Assembly: GCF_954871325.1 (NCBI RefSeq)
Contig: NC_088778.1
Location: 13,915,666-13,979,665 of the forward strand
Source of the DNA: Gordionus sp. m RMFG-2023
Taxonomy: Eukaryota > Nematomorpha > Gordioida > Chordodea > Parachordodidae
DNA: 64,000 bases
Direction of reading: 5' to 3'
This document shows, piece by piece, positions 22,440 to 35,626 of this stretch (position 1 is its first letter; each line of letters starts with the position of its first letter). Position numbers and translations under genes: made by a program. The notes below the pieces were generated by a model, which saw nothing but the letters and a program-made list of their open reading frames with translations, had not been told where the DNA came from and searched no databases.

Positions 22440-23417
22440 ATTAAGGATTTTTTGTGAAGAAAATAATCATAAATATGCATTATACGTTTTTAAAAAGTCG
22501 TAATTACAGGCGGGTTCGGGAAATTTTTTTTTAGAAATTGCCCGTCCTGCGGGTCATACAGGTCCTGCCTGTATGTCTTAAAATAGATAATTTACTGACA
22601 TGGTGAATATTTTATTCTCTCTCGCTATTTTTATATTCTATCACCGCCAAAATTATTTAGACACTTAGTTAATTAACCATTTGAAAAGTTTAAAACATTT
22701 ATTTAATAATTAATGAGCATAAAAAAATTTTTTAATTCATAACAATTTTTAAGCTTATAATATAGACCTTGAAAAAAATTTTCTTGAATTGATATGGCAT
22801 TTAAATTAATAAATTATGCAGGTGTAAATTACCTATGCAAATAGTATTGTGGGTACACTTATTTGTAATAAATAATATTAATATATATTTAACATTTTAT
22901 AATAAATAACTAAATGAATGGGAATATATTTTTTTAAATATATGGATAAAGATTTTTCGGTATTATATTACTGTGAGAAATATTATATTTTTAACCCTAC
23001 TACAATATTTCCAGATATCTCAATTCAATTGACAATATAAATTAAATAAAATGAAAAATAAATATAAAAATATTTTTTTAAAGCACCAAACTTTAAATTC
23101 ATTATATAATAAAATATAATTATATCAATGTTTATAAGTTGACATTTTTTTTATTGATTTTTTTCAAAATTTTATTAAATATCTTATTGTTATTGATTTG
23201 AAAACAATATTATCCTCTTTTTTTTATTGGTGACTAGACTTTTAACTAAGAAACGTTTTTATATCGTGTCTGTGCTTTAATTTTTTTGTAACTTATAAAA
23301 AATCCTCATTGATTTGAATTTGATTATATATTCATAACTCGTATCTGATATGAAATTTTCAGATAATATAATAAATATAAAATAAAATAATTTAGATTAA
23401 TAAATAATTAATTTTAT
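22440..23417. other. AT-rich interval, no gene seen
   Basis: Near 22506-22580 there is a GC-richer patch with inverted words (CAGGCGGGTTCGGG and CCTGCGGGTCATACAGGTCC), a likely fragment of the GC-rich repeat family. The rest is featureless AT-rich sequence. Confidence 0.4.
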
Positions 23418-23742
23418 ACAGCCTTGAGGCCTGGCCCTTAGTTCCCTTTCGAGTAAAAATAGCCGAAAACATTGAAAATTCAGGTAGGGATCGGGCGACA
23501 AAAATTTAACCGATCATGACAAAAAATGACATGATATCCTTTCAATTAAACATTCATTATCTACTACCATAAATACAACTATTATTTTTTATTTATCAAA
23601 TAGAAAACCCCGGGTCGTATTTTAATTTTTTAAATGTCCGGGCCAAGTCGTGCCGGATTAGATTAGAAATTTACAATCCGGCCTAAAATTTGTAGTATAA
23701 CTATAGAAGGTACCAAACAAACACTCATGGCAGGGTCTCCAG
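23418..23742. repeat. Degenerate GC-rich dispersed repeat
   Basis: The left part reads CCTTGAGGCCTGGCCC, the middle CCCCGGGTCGTATTTTAATT and TCCGGGCC, the right ATGGCAGGGTCTCC. The order matches the repeat at 21033-21338, but divergence is higher and no target duplication is visible. Confidence 0.45.
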
Positions 23743-23759
23743 AATATTATTAACTATTA

Positions 23760-24659
23760 GGGGAGATCAGGGCTAGTCGGCGCAATTTTTGTTAAAATCT
23801 CATAGGTCCGAAATATTTGTTGTATTTGAATTTACAAAATACCATAAAATAGCCCAAACATCTACCTAACCTTATACATTAATAAATTTTTATATTATTT
23901 TATACTTTTAACATTGATTCTAGTAAAAGTGAATTTTTGCGCCAACAAACCCCAAACCCGGATTTTGTAGATTCAATTATTTTATTAAGTCTCCCATAAG
24001 ATAATTAATCTTATTATTCCATTATTTTTATGGACAATGTTTTATTAATACAAATATATCATTTACATAAAAATAATTCATATAAAAATGACGAAATATG
24101 ACATCATTTGAATATAAAAAATGTGTGAAATGTTTAATAATTTTTTTTTATTTTTTCCTAATTCTATTGTATTATCATGTAGAAGTAATTTAAATTAATA
24201 GCGGCAAATAGATACTTTTTTATATTTATGTAAATATATTATAATGTATCATATTTGTAAGCATAATTTGATTGATCCGACTAGCCCTGATTCTACTAGC
24301 CCCTATTTACTAATATAATTAATACCTTTTAAAAATATATATAAACATGATATAAACTTTCTAAAATGCGAAAAGAGGGTTTTAAATTTCATATAATGTC
24401 AATTTTATTATTTTTAAACTCTTCATATTTTAATGCCACCTAGTATTGTGATGTCAAATCATTTTGATTTTTATCTAAAAGCACATTTTGTCATAAAAAT
24501 TTTTAAATAGTTGAGAGGTATAAAATATTTTTAGCCTCAAATATACATATTATACATTGTTATTACATAATTAAATTTTAATTTCTAAACATGTCTGGGT
24601 TTTAAATAAAATCAGCTGAACCGACAAGCCCCTTGAGCCGACTAGCCCTGATCTCCCCC
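23760..24659. mobile_element. 0.9-kb inverted-repeat element (GGGGAGATCAGGGC ends)
   Basis: The left end GGGGAGATCAGGGCTAGTCG is repeated inverted at the right end (CGACTAGCCCTGATCTCCCC), an exact match of at least 20 bp. ACTATTAG occurs immediately left of the element and two bases beyond its right end, a possible target duplication. There is no transposase, so it is a MITE-like non-autonomous element of undetermined superfamily. A related single end, GGGGAGATCGGGCCTAAATG, starts at about 25083. Confidence 0.7.
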
Positions 24660-24817
24660 ATACTATTAGAAATTAACACTTTTAAATGACCTTTATGATA
24701 TAATTTATAAAAAAACTTACCAAAACGATCGGTTGAAATTTATATTGCAACTAATAGAGGGGAAGAGATTTGTATTATACACGATATCACACATATTATT
24801 TTATTGGATAATTACAC

Positions 24818-25050
24818 CTATATAGTATTGTTACATATTACCCATATAAAATCACCTTTTTTCCTATTTTGACTTTTACCTTTTTGGGTGGTAAACTCTT
24901 TCACTATCTTTCTATTTTTCACACAATCAGTCTTATATTTGGCGATGTTGGCTTTTACTTTATGCGCCCATTGGCGTTTTAGCCTTTCACTCTTCACCTT
25001 GTTTCCAATATAGCTTTTCAGCCTGCTCATCATATGCCCACACCATCTAA
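24818..25050 (-). pseudogene. LINE-type reverse transcriptase C-terminal remnant
   Basis: The minus strand reads LRWCGHMMSRLKSYIGNKVK and continues lysine-rich, ending near 24818. The phrase LRWxGHxxR followed by a basic region is typical of the C-terminal end of non-LTR retrotransposon ORF2 proteins. Nothing upstream of it (above 25050) looks like the RT domain, so this is a truncated relic. Confidence 0.45.
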
Positions 25051-25082
25051 GTCAATTCACGATTATTTTTGTATATATGGGT

Positions 25083-26107
25083 AGGGGAGATCGGGCCTAA
25101 ATGGAAAGAATTTTATCAGAAATCTATACAACTTGGAACATTGACTCATTTGAAAAATGGTACCTCTAACGGTAGTCTAAAATCTCCTCCATATAATACA
25201 AATGATAAAAAAATATCATTTTTTAGTATTTGAATATTAGTATTACCAAAAACGTGGAACACAACACGTTGGAATAAGGCAGGGTAAGTTTGAACACAAA
25301 CAAGAGCACATTGGAACTTTAAAAATTTTATTATTAATTATTTTTTATACCCTATTGACTTAATAACAAATTTATTGAATTTAAAACACAAAAATAATTC
25401 ACACAAATATTATGATTTAATACCAAAATACTGAATTTAAAATACAAGAAGAATAATTGACACAAATTTAATGATTTGATAACAAATATCAATTGAGTTA
25501 AATTTTAGATAGTGAATTATTTAAAAATATATATAACCTATTTGTAAAGCTTAAAAGCAGTACATCATAAATGTTTAATCAATAATATGCAAGATATGTA
25601 AATTGATCTATTAAAATTTAAGGATATCATCAATTCACTACCCAATACCATCAGTTATTTTATATATAATAAAAAAATTTAAGGATATCATTTCACTACT
25701 CACTACATTACACAAATATTTGTATATCAGTTATTTTATTGTTTCATATATTTATCTATCTATCTATTTAATATATTTGAGTCTTTATAAATATATAAGT
25801 GTATCGCCGTTAATAGCAAGACACCTAATTCATTTAAACAATTTAGTGCATATATTTTCTTTACTGAATATTGCAAAAATCGTGAAAAAAAATTATACAA
25901 ATAAAATCTACCAAGAAACAAAGGAAAAATATAATAATTACATTAGTTTTCGAATTTATTATTTTCAGAAAAACGCCTTGTTGGCTTTCAGTTCAATAAA
26001 ATATTGTAAATATAGTGTCAAAATATTGCAACTACTATTCAATAAAGAGTAAATGATTATATCTTTTATTTTATTTATAATTACACAGAAAATATAAAGA
26101 CGGATGA
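25083..26107. other. Interval with a solo GGGGAGATCGGGCC end and direct repeats
   Basis: After the solo end at 25083 the text holds internal direct repeats. AATTTAAAACACAAAAATAATTCACACAAAT and AATTTAAAATACAAGAAGAATAATTGACACAAAT recur near 25380 and 25435. TTTAAGGATATCAT with TCACTAC recurs near 25617 and 25678. The open frame at 25720-26052 is low-complexity Tyr/Ile-rich and not convincing as a gene. Confidence 0.4.
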
Positions 26108-26700
26108 TTAAATAAACGAATATATTATCAAATTGAATTGGTCCAATAATTTAAGTTCCATCTTCATAAAGTAGAAAAGCTTCTTATGTATCCTGTCCAA
26201 TAGTAGCACGAAAATATTTTTAATTATTTTTAATCTCACAATTTTTATACATAGGGCATACAAACAAATTAGGACAATTTTTGCATTTATTACAACAAGA
26301 TTCATTGTTATCCGAAACTTCTTCCAATTCCATATTTTCTTTGGATATTTAATTTATATAATGTTTATTTTAATATATTACAGGGAACGAAATTAATTCT
26401 TGTTGCATGATTCACGATGATGATTGGACTATTATATCTAGCGATTCTTTGATACTCTCGATAGATATGCCAGAAATTATTGTAAAAATATTGCATGTCT
26501 GTTATATCACAAATAAGACTTTTATTTTTATTAAATCTTTCATCAATAAATGGGTGGCATTGACCTATTATTCCTTCAAACTCTGTCACCCTCATCTTTC
26601 ATTTCATCTCGACTATTAAACAACTCGTTAATATCCAGCTTTCCCTTAATGATATCTTACTAAATCAGGCTAGATCGGCCGTACGCCTCTCTTCAGGTTT
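26108..26700 (-). other. Possible decayed coding region with a cysteine cluster
   Basis: One minus-strand frame contains SDNNESCCNKCKNCPNLFVC then PMYKNCEIKNN, a dense cysteine cluster. Further upstream another frame reads VTEFEGIIGQCHPFIDERFN. At 26640-26720 a GC-richer patch reads ETAKPEERRTADLA on the minus strand. These could be exons or transposon relics. No family is recognised. Confidence 0.3.
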
Positions 26701-26739
26701 CGCCGTCTCGCTAAATGAATTTATGTCCCACAAAAAAAA

Positions 26740-29700
26740 ACGCTAGATGTCCTGCAAATGTCCTGCTAAGTGTTTAAAATCCTAAAATCCCGAAAAAAAA
26801 TTTTAATTTATTTTTGTATATTATATAATTAGCTGTAAATTTTATCCATATTTTATCAAATTTCTGATATTTTATTTTCCCCTATTTTTTCAAAGTAGAA
26901 AAATTAACTCTGATTGTGAACTAAATATATTCCTAATATCAGTTTAAAAAGTTCAGTGAATCTATAACTATGATGTGATACAAATATATTCAACAGATTA
27001 ACGAATAATGTAAATAAGCTCAATAGATATGTATGTTATAGGGACAAATCTTGTAAAGAGCGTACATACGATATGATTATCATTTGTTCCTGCAATTTTT
27101 TAGTACTTGAATATGTTTTATACAATATTATCCGCCAATTTTAAAAATGTATTATAATATGAATTCGGTGAAGCATATCTTGCTCGCCATGTCTACTGTA
27201 TGTGGCCATTTGGATAAAATGATTAAAAAACTTGAATCAAGTAATGGTAACTAATTAGCAGTAATAGAAGATATGAAGATATGAAGAGCAAAATCTTCAT
27301 TTTCTCATCTGATAAGCAAAATCGAAGCATATAAAAAAAATATCTTGATATTATTTTTCAGAAATAATGATTTAATTACATCAAAATAATGGGTTAAGTA
27401 AGCCTTATGAACAATTTTATTATTCATAATGTATTCCTTTAGCTATAAATGGGCTCTGCCATAAAATACATCGTTTTTATAATTATAGGCTAATGATTTT
27501 TGAGCTTAATGAGAATATATCATGAAAAACAAAACTATTTTTATTATTCAATTTATTCGGGTCAAGCGAATTTAAGTATGCATTGCCTGGAGTCATGAAA
27601 TTATCCAAATAAATTAACGGCTATAAAATAGATCATCGAAATTTTATACAATTTTTTTTAATTTTTACTTGTAAAAATTTGATTACTATTTAAATGAAGA
27701 TCGTTAAATTTATAATTTATGACTACAAATTTAATTCCGCGTAGTTCGGGTTTTTTATCAATTTTATCTTTAAAAATCCAAAAAACTGACTTGTAAAATA
27801 TGGCAGGTCTAGAGTAGGCTCCTGTGGCAAAGCAATGTTTTAACAGATAAAGTTTTCCCCGATATAATAAATCACAAAAAATATCCTTTTACCTTTAATT
27901 TCATACTCCTACTACATTTTATCTACATCTCTCCCCTTGAGGACATCCAATAGTAAAAAGAAACATCTTATATAATGAACAACTAAGAATTCCTATAGGT
28001 AATAAACTAGGCTGCGACAGTTGCCTGAATTGCAACGTACCATGTTAAATTGTAAAGACAGAGCTGCCAATATCGTCATTCATCAATAAATAAATTTATC
28101 AGCCTATTCTTAAATTGAGCTATAGGGTACCTAATAACTTAAATCCTCGTAATTTTTCATCAGATGGCCTCGCGATGATTGCATGGACTATGGACAAATC
28201 TCTCCTGGGATTATAACTGTGTTACCACTTTCTCCATAAATATTAATAGCAACACACTTAGTCAAGCCGAAACAAAAGAATGGCAAATATATGCAAAACA
28301 TTGATAACTTTTTTTTTACTCCTATTGCCATCCATCAGTGTTTTGCCCCTAATACCTTTTTAAAAAAACTTTGGCCCATAAAATATAAATCCACATATTG
28401 GAGGCCAAATAATTCCTTTTCCTAAACTAAATAATACAAATAGAAATATTTAAATATACCTTCAATTCTAGATCCATAGAATTATTAAGTCTATATAATC
28501 TATTTTTTTTAATAAAGTTTTAAATTTTAATAAGATTTCAATAAAGGATTAAGCATCAGATAAGTTTTAACTTTAAATTGAGTCTGAATTTGCATAATAT
28601 AAGTGACTTATTGTAATAGGTAGCAAAAAATTTCTACATATATCCATAGGAAAGCTTTCTCCAAGTCCACTCTTGATTTTACTCGTGTTCTGATTTTTTT
28701 TAATCGACTCCTAAAATCTATATTATGTTGCAGCCCCTTAAAACCATTTCTCATTTCCCGTTAGTCAGTTCTCCCCTGGGTAGAGGAGTAGACCAACCAT
28801 ATCCTATAAGTCAGTTTGCAGGATTTTCTATTCTTAAATTTATTATGTTTTATCTGAACTTATAAAAGTACGGGATTTTATCTAATTATGGCCAACCATA
28901 TTAGCAAATTTATATATTTTAAACAATCATTACTAAAAGATCCCTCTTTTTTCTTATAAATAATTGAAAATAAATCAGTAATTAATATTTTTCAATATAG
29001 GATTAGTTTCTTCTCTAACCGGACCAAAGGGCGAGAATTTTTTTACGAAAATCTAACACAATCGAATAATTTTTACTTGACAACATTGATTAAAGTTCAA
29101 TAATTTAGATCAAATTATTATGAAAAAATTTGTGGTATACTTTTTATCTAAAAATTATCGTATAAAGTAACATGCAACAACAATATAACTAATTAGAATT
29201 ACTTTCAAAGTCTAATTTTAATAAGGTAACTTGTGCAAAAATTTTTCAAAGGACGGGTCGAGCTTTGCAGATCTCTAAAAAGAATTTATTGGGCTTAGTT
29301 GCTATGCTAAGAATTAAACAAATACAGATCCTCAATTAAATATACTATTTTTTAAATCCGTTGAGGTTATTTATAACTCCTTTATTACATTGTAAAATTA
29401 TATGTAAGGTTTTTCCTTTTTGTAAAAAAAAATATAAAAAATTAGGGCGTGCAAACAAATCTAATCACACGGCAAATACTTTTTTTTTATTATGTGATTT
29501 AAGAAATTATAATTGTGAATATGATCTTAAAATTATTTTTTTAATATTAATATTTGTAGAAAAAGGAGAATTCATTTATTTATGCCAAAAATGAACCCGT
29601 TTTATATTAAAAATTAAATATATAAAAAGAAATCTAATTAATCATTATAAATTAAATTTTACAAAAAATATGATTAATTTTAAATTTTACAAAAGCAAGA

Positions 29701-31000
29701 TTTTCTAAATTCAAACCAAAAATTATTAATATAGATTGTAAAGTAATCGAAATTAAATAAATTCAAAAGAGTAGAAAGACGGGGTGGAGTTTTATTTTAT
29801 TAAAATAAAATTATAAAAATATAAATCTCCATTTTATAAATAAAATGACATATATCCTACTAATTAATAAATAAATTATTCTTTGATTTCCGAATCAACT
29901 GATTATTTAATAAATTTATGACTGACCTATGAAAAATTGTATATTTTTTTTGTGATGACAAAATTAACACCTTAAATTTAAACAAAAAACGAAGTTTCCA
30001 GGTATTATAAAGAAACGTCTCATTGTTCTCGTTTTTATAATGTTTAATTTATTTGATGAGTTCCTTACCTTTATTCAAGATTTAATAATAGAAAATATAA
30101 ATATTGTCATTCTAAGATTTAAACAATTTGCCTTTTTAACCACGCGATCTACCTTTTTGTATAAGGGATTAAATATAAATTATGTGATTTGATGCCTCTT
30201 AACATTTTTTATGGTGTTTTGTATGTATGTATCTATGTATTATTACTTTGTTTTGTAATTGTATGAATTAAGGTTTTTTTTATAATTTGAATATTTTAAT
30301 ATTATAAAATTATAATCACCGTAAAAAGTTTAATTGGTCTAACTTTAACCTATGATTTTATATAAGGTAAGTTTAAATTACATGAATAAATTATTGTTAT
30401 TTTATAAAATAAATTAGTAAAATTTATCCAAATTATATTGTTGTGGCGGGAGGTTATGATATTGCGTGAGTTAGTAAGAGGGTATCAATATTATGGATTA
30501 TAAGATAGAAATTCTCCCAACAAAAATAGGCTAATTTTAACATCATTGGGGATCTGTTCAGCCATATATTTTTTAAAGTCAGAGTACTCTTTTATAATAG
30601 TTTATGAAGACCTCCTCCCCATACCTTAAATTTACAAGTTTAAGGGTTTATCGCTGGATAATATTCCCTCGTAATATCACCTATGATCAGTGGTATATCC
30701 AGAATTTTATTTGAACACCTCAATGCGGGCCATGACTTTTGGTTATATATAGTGGTTATGGGGATAGGGATCGCACTTTTTTTGGTTTTACAGTAAATTC
30801 AATCTAATCTTCTAATTCTAACTGACTAAGCTAACATAAATTATTAGTAGTTATATAGATTTAGTACCACTTACCCTTGAACTTGGGAAAATTTTATTTA
30901 GTTCCTAATTAGATAATTATTGTTTAATCAAATCAAAGAAGCTAAATATTAGTTTTTAATCTTCATTTTTATATACCCCCTTTTACATTTTGTTGAGAAT
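26740..31000. other. Long AT-rich interval without recognised genes
   Basis: Only isolated signals are visible. There are GC-rich repeat fragments near 27735-27825 (ending TGGCAGGTCTAGA) and 29240-29276 (ending CTTTGCAGATCTCTA). A hAT-like left end, CAGTGGTATATCCAGAATTT, lies at about 30690. The open frame at 29361-29594 has no domain pattern. Confidence 0.4.
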
Positions 31001-31029
31001 TTTTGTAATTACTATAAGATCCGAACATG

Positions 31030-32030
31030 CGCATGAGCTGGCGCGTAACCCGGACCTTCTTTGGGGAGAGGGGCATCATTTTAAGATTAAAATTTATCTT
31101 GAAGTTATTATTTAACATTTAAATTTTGAAAATTTATTAAGACTAGTGACTATAAAATTGCCAATTATAAAGTCAAATAATCTTCAAATTTATCAAATAT
31201 AAATTCCAAATATAATTTTATGCATAAAAATGCCGTACATTATTAAATATATATAGAAGAAATATAATTCCGAGGCAGAGGACATTTTATGGCTAAGAAT
31301 TCGGATATTCAATAATTTTCATATACTAAAAAAATACTTTTAGATTTGAAAGGATTTCTTAATGAATCAAGAACTTTTTTTCTATTTGATTTAAAAAATT
31401 ATCCAAAAGGGCATTACACAGCCTTTTAAAAGCCAAACAAAATGTAACCTATAAGCCTCACGATTTTGGCAAAAGTTAGAAGAAAGTTTTGCCTCACAGG
31501 TTTTTAACAATACTGAATGGGTTAAAGAAAATTATCTATAATATTCTTCTTCTACTCCTACAATATCTAAAAGTTGAACATGGATGCAAATCAAGGTAAA
31601 CGAAACGAATATCAAATTCATCAAGATTTGCTTTGACTTTATAGTCAACAATTATATAATTTGTAAAATTTATCATCAATATTAGACCAAATTATTTTAA
31701 GTTCTTCTAATATAATTCTTTATACAATTTTCTTGATATCAACTAATTCTATATAATTATTTTTGAAATTGCCTAAAATATTAGTATAATTAAATAATTT
31801 TTCGATACATTTCAATGCAAAGAAAATAAGGTTCATTTATCGAGCATAGTAAGGCTTCTTTTTCTGAAGTGAAGCGCTATCAAGCCATTCTAATAGGCTT
31901 CTCTAATTACAAAAAATAAGTGATTATTTGATAGTGAAGGCGTTTTGAAAAATAGTTTAATTATCTGTATTTTGGGCTTTGGAGTGCGTGGGGGGGGGGG
32001 GTACCTAAATCCCTAGCTACACATCTACTT
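31030..32030. mobile_element. Possible hAT remnant bounded by terminal-like sequences
   Basis: GAGCTGGCGCGTAACCCGGA near 31036 and, inverted, GTAGCTAGGGATTTAGGTAC with a C/G run ending near 32025 resemble hAT terminal repeats. Target duplications do not match and no transposase frame is readable, so the call is weak. Confidence 0.3.
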
Positions 32031-32334
32031 ATGAAAGTAGTTAAATGTTTTTATTTCTCTTTATTATTACATCTCTATTTTGGATAGTGACAAAAAAAAA
32101 TTTACACATAATATTACCATTTAATCATTTTCAAAAAAAGAAAATTCAAACTCATTTCACTATTAATTTTCATCCTGCCCATCCTATCATCGAAAATCCT
32201 TTAAATATTAAGATTTAATACTTACCCAACCACTTAATCAAGTAATAATAAAAAAATAATTGAATAATTTTACAGAAGTAAGCTACAAAAATTTGTAATA
32301 GCTCAATCTTTAGAATCAAATCAAATGTATCAAC

Positions 32335-32400
32335 TAGTATTGTTAAACGGCGGCTCGATTTGAGCTGATTTGTACAAACGGCTAACTAAATATTGTCGAT
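32335..32400. repeat. Solo end of the AGTGTTGTTAAACGG MITE family
   Basis: CTAGTATTGTTAAACGGCGG followed by GAGCTGATTTGTACAAACGG and CTAACTAAATATTG parallels the left end of the 14190-14413 MITE. The opposite end is missing. Confidence 0.5.
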
Positions 32401-32719
32401 ACACTATATTAAAATTTAAAATAATTTTTATCTTTTTAATATTTGTGCGTCCTTTGAGTTGAACGCATTATTCTTCGTTAATTTATGAATTTTTGTGATT
32501 ATTACATATAGTATTTCATTCAAAGCCAACCCGTATAAATGATTTAATATAATCTACCCATGATTTAATTTTATATCATAATTCATATTATTTCTTGTAA
32601 TTATATATATTTTTATTTTTTATTTATATGGAAGTGAGAAAAATATCATTTAACAAAATATTTATAGAACAAAAAAATAAAATATTGATAAAAATTGAAT
32701 AAAAGCTCTGGAATATTTT

Positions 32720-33189
32720 TTAATAAACGAAATATATTTTTAAAAAATAAAGTAAAATATGTAAACTGTTGATAATGCAATGATCTGCTGATAGTGAGCT
32801 TGATGCAATAATAATATATCGTTGCGCACAGCTCAAAATCGATAGCATTTGACTAAATCTCGCATCTGCCACAAAAGGTTTGGTCTTAAAATATTGAATC
32901 ATAGGAGTGAGACAAAATGAAAATAATTTTTCTTTTTATTTGCTAAAAGTATTAACAGGTCTAGGTAAAGAAGAATCTGGAGTCTCTGAGCATACAATGT
33001 CAGGCAACGTTGTATTATTACCTTTTTGGAGCCTGAAGAAGTTTCAAGAAATGAAGATGTTTTTGATAAGTTTGTAGTTGTTATATTGAAAAAAGACAAC
33101 TTTTGCTGTTTTGGATTTTCACCAGCTATCTTACGTTCTTTACAAGATTTATCATAAAATTTTTCTGCTCCACTTTTGTATTTCCTTTT
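32720..33189 (-). pseudogene. Possible hAT (ZMYM-like) N-terminal remnant
   Basis: The minus strand reads KYKSGAEKFYDKSCKERKIA then GENPKQQKLSFFNITTTN. This resembles the basic N-terminus KYxSGAxKRKxKxExE...LxxFF of ZMYM-type hAT transposases. The following frame is open to about 32720 but shows no further domain. Confidence 0.4.
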
Positions 33190-33636
33190 TTTTTACTATA
33201 AATTTTTATGCATGATAACATAAAAAATATAGTTTTAATTTAAAAATAGAACTTATATTTAATAAAATAGCTATCAAGGTTATCTATATATTTTTTCTTT
33301 ATATTTAATGATTTATGTCAGATAAAATCTTGATGTTATGTTTGAATGATAAGATCATTAATAATTAATATATTTTTAGTAAAGATTCCTCTCTAGCCCA
33401 AAAAAATCCTTAAACATTTACATTGGATTCTGTTTGTGAAACAAATATGGTTCATTTTAGTTGGGGGGGGGGGGGTATAAATTTTCTTAATACTTATACT
33501 TAGTTCTGTGTTAGTATAGTTAATTTCATTTTTAAGATAAATAAATAAAATGAATATAAAAGGAACTTCCATCTTATTTTATATAAATCATACATAAACA
33601 TATGTATTTTATACTTAAAACCAATATAATTATTTT

Positions 33637-34831
33637 TAGATTGTTAAAGGATCGAATCAAAAGATCACCAATCCTGGATTCGATCCTAAATTTGTCAATT
33701 TTCTCGTAAGATCCTGACCTTAAATTGTGGATCGTGATCGAGATCATTTTTTTAAATATTCGATCCCGATCCTTTTAAAAATTATTTTTTTACTTAAAAA
33801 GCAAAAAATTTTGAAAATTAAATTAACATATTATTTTTAAAAAAATATCTATCTACATCATATTTTATCAACCACCATTCCACCAGATTTTATATTTCAA
33901 CGATTTCCCAAATTTTTTGTAAGAACAAGTTATATTTATTTATTAATTATATTATAATATAATATAAATCCTAGGTTTTAATAATGTCCTCCATTATAGA
34001 TTTAGAAGATGATACATCTACTTCTATTGATGTGACAGCAGATATAAGTGAGAATGAGAATCTTTTACCATTTACTTTTGTTCTTTATGCACAAACAAAA
34101 TATCTTCTTCAAAGATTAAAAGTTCAAACCTAAAGAGGCATTTAGAAGTTAATTCTTTTAAAAATACAATTTTTATTATTTGTGAAGATCATAACAATAT
34201 GCATATAATAAAAATATAGATTTCCTTCACTACATGATGACAGTAATATATTGGCATCAATAATTTACCCAAAATTTAAGCTCAATTGGCCTTTTATTAA
34301 TCCGCCGCTAAATTTGTTGCTAAAGAAAGGTTAATTGCCCATTTAGAAAATATACGGGGTCAATCATATGCAGATCCTTCAAATGAATGCATGGATCGAT
34401 ACCTTTTTTGGGAAAAACTCGTCATAAAATGCTCTTTCCATTAATAATTTTTTTTATTCTAATGATGATTCAGTGAATATTTTTAATAATTATGTTAATT
34501 ATAAAAAAAACATTTATTGATAACACACCTTTACCATCAAGCGCTCCTGTGGAGCGCTTGTTTAGTAAAGCTAAACATGTACTTAATGAAAAACGTGGTG
34601 TGGTTGTTTACATGATGATAATTTAGAAAAAATTTTATTATTAAAGGCTATTTAATTATGAATAAATATATTCAAATTGTTATACTTATATTATTTTATT
34701 CAATTACAATAAATTTATACCATATTTATTTATTTTTTATATTAGTTAATTTTGCATTGATCAGAAATTTAAATAAGAAAAAGATCGTGATCGGGATTCG
34801 ATCTTTTTAAAAGGATCGATTAACAAGCCTG
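33637..34831 (+). mobile_element. hAT element with decayed BED/hAT-type transposase
   Basis: Exact 8-bp direct repeats ATTATTTT (33629-33636 and 34832-34839) bound a 1195-bp element. The left end is TAGATTGTTAAAGGATCG; the right end, inverted, is CAGGCTTGTTAATCGATCC. Inside, GGATCG-type words repeat. Coding remnants in order are MSSIIDLEDDTSTSIDVTAD (33984), LASIIYPKFKLNWPF (34250 region) and the hAT C-terminal dimerisation motif NTPLPSSAPVERLFSKAKHV (34523 region). Several stops and shifts make it non-functional. The N-terminus resembles the MSS-start proteins of the hAT copies at 54143 and 58478. Confidence 0.88.
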
Positions 34832-35094
34832 ATTATTTTTATAGGGTTTGGTTTTGCTTGTGTTGTTTATTATTTTCATTTCGGTCCATTTTCAATAATA
34901 ATGTGTTTTCTATACATAAACACAAACTTTATATAAAATTAATGAAAGAATAAATTTTTTTATAGTGCTTATAATTCCACGAAATAATTAAATTAATATT
35001 TGATAATTATTTCAATTTCTAATATTTTAAAAATAAATTGTATTAAAACATATTTAGATTGTCAATTTAATTAAAAAAATTCTTTTTTCTTTAC

Positions 35095-35204
35095 TAAGGA
35101 GGCCCCCAAATTTGTAATTTACTAAGGAGAGGCCCCTAAATTTGTAAAATCTCAAGGCCCCATGGGAGATTTTTCCACTAGGCTTACTGGCCAGTCCGCC
35201 CCTG
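35095..35204. mobile_element. Right end of a CAGGGGCGGACTGG-type hAT
   Basis: The block ends GGCCAGTCCGCCCCTG, the inverse of the widespread hAT terminal repeat CAGGGGCGGACTGGCC. It is preceded by CTAAGGAG-GGCCCC-AAATTTGTAA words repeated twice. The left end was not located. Confidence 0.55.
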
Positions 35205-35626
35205 TTTATAAATTAATATCTTATCTTTTTGTTAAACAATATAAAATTAATCATTATCTATTTAATGATTTTATAAATTATTATCTTAACTATCTACATG
35301 ATAAAATGATTTTTCAATAATTTAATCATTCATGATGTTTAATTACTTAATTAGACAATAATTAATGCACAACAATAATGAAAGCCATTTTATTAATTTA
35401 TAAATTAAACGATTATAGTATCTTTATTTATACATTACAAACAAATAAATCATTGTTATTCGTACATTGAGTAGTCCATTCTTCACATTGCAGGCATTTA
35501 ATCCACTCTTCACCTTTCTTGCTCTTTGAATAGGCCTTCTTTTCTGATTTCTTTTTTCTGTTGTCTATTTTGATAATATTATTACTATATAAAATTGGAT
35601 ATGGTAGAAAGAGTAGATTGTGAATT

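Noticed and set aside
22121-22480. Frame rich in Tyr and Ile with a Gly/Pro stretch
   Set aside because: Encoded by an (AT)n microsatellite and the C/G-run of a hAT end.
25720-26052. 110-residue Tyr/Ile-rich frame
   Set aside because: Low-complexity AT-rich translation with no domain or homologue pattern.
26407-26619. Plus-strand frame opposite the 26365-26595 minus frame
   Set aside because: Neither strand gives a recognised protein, and the plus frame looks like a shadow.
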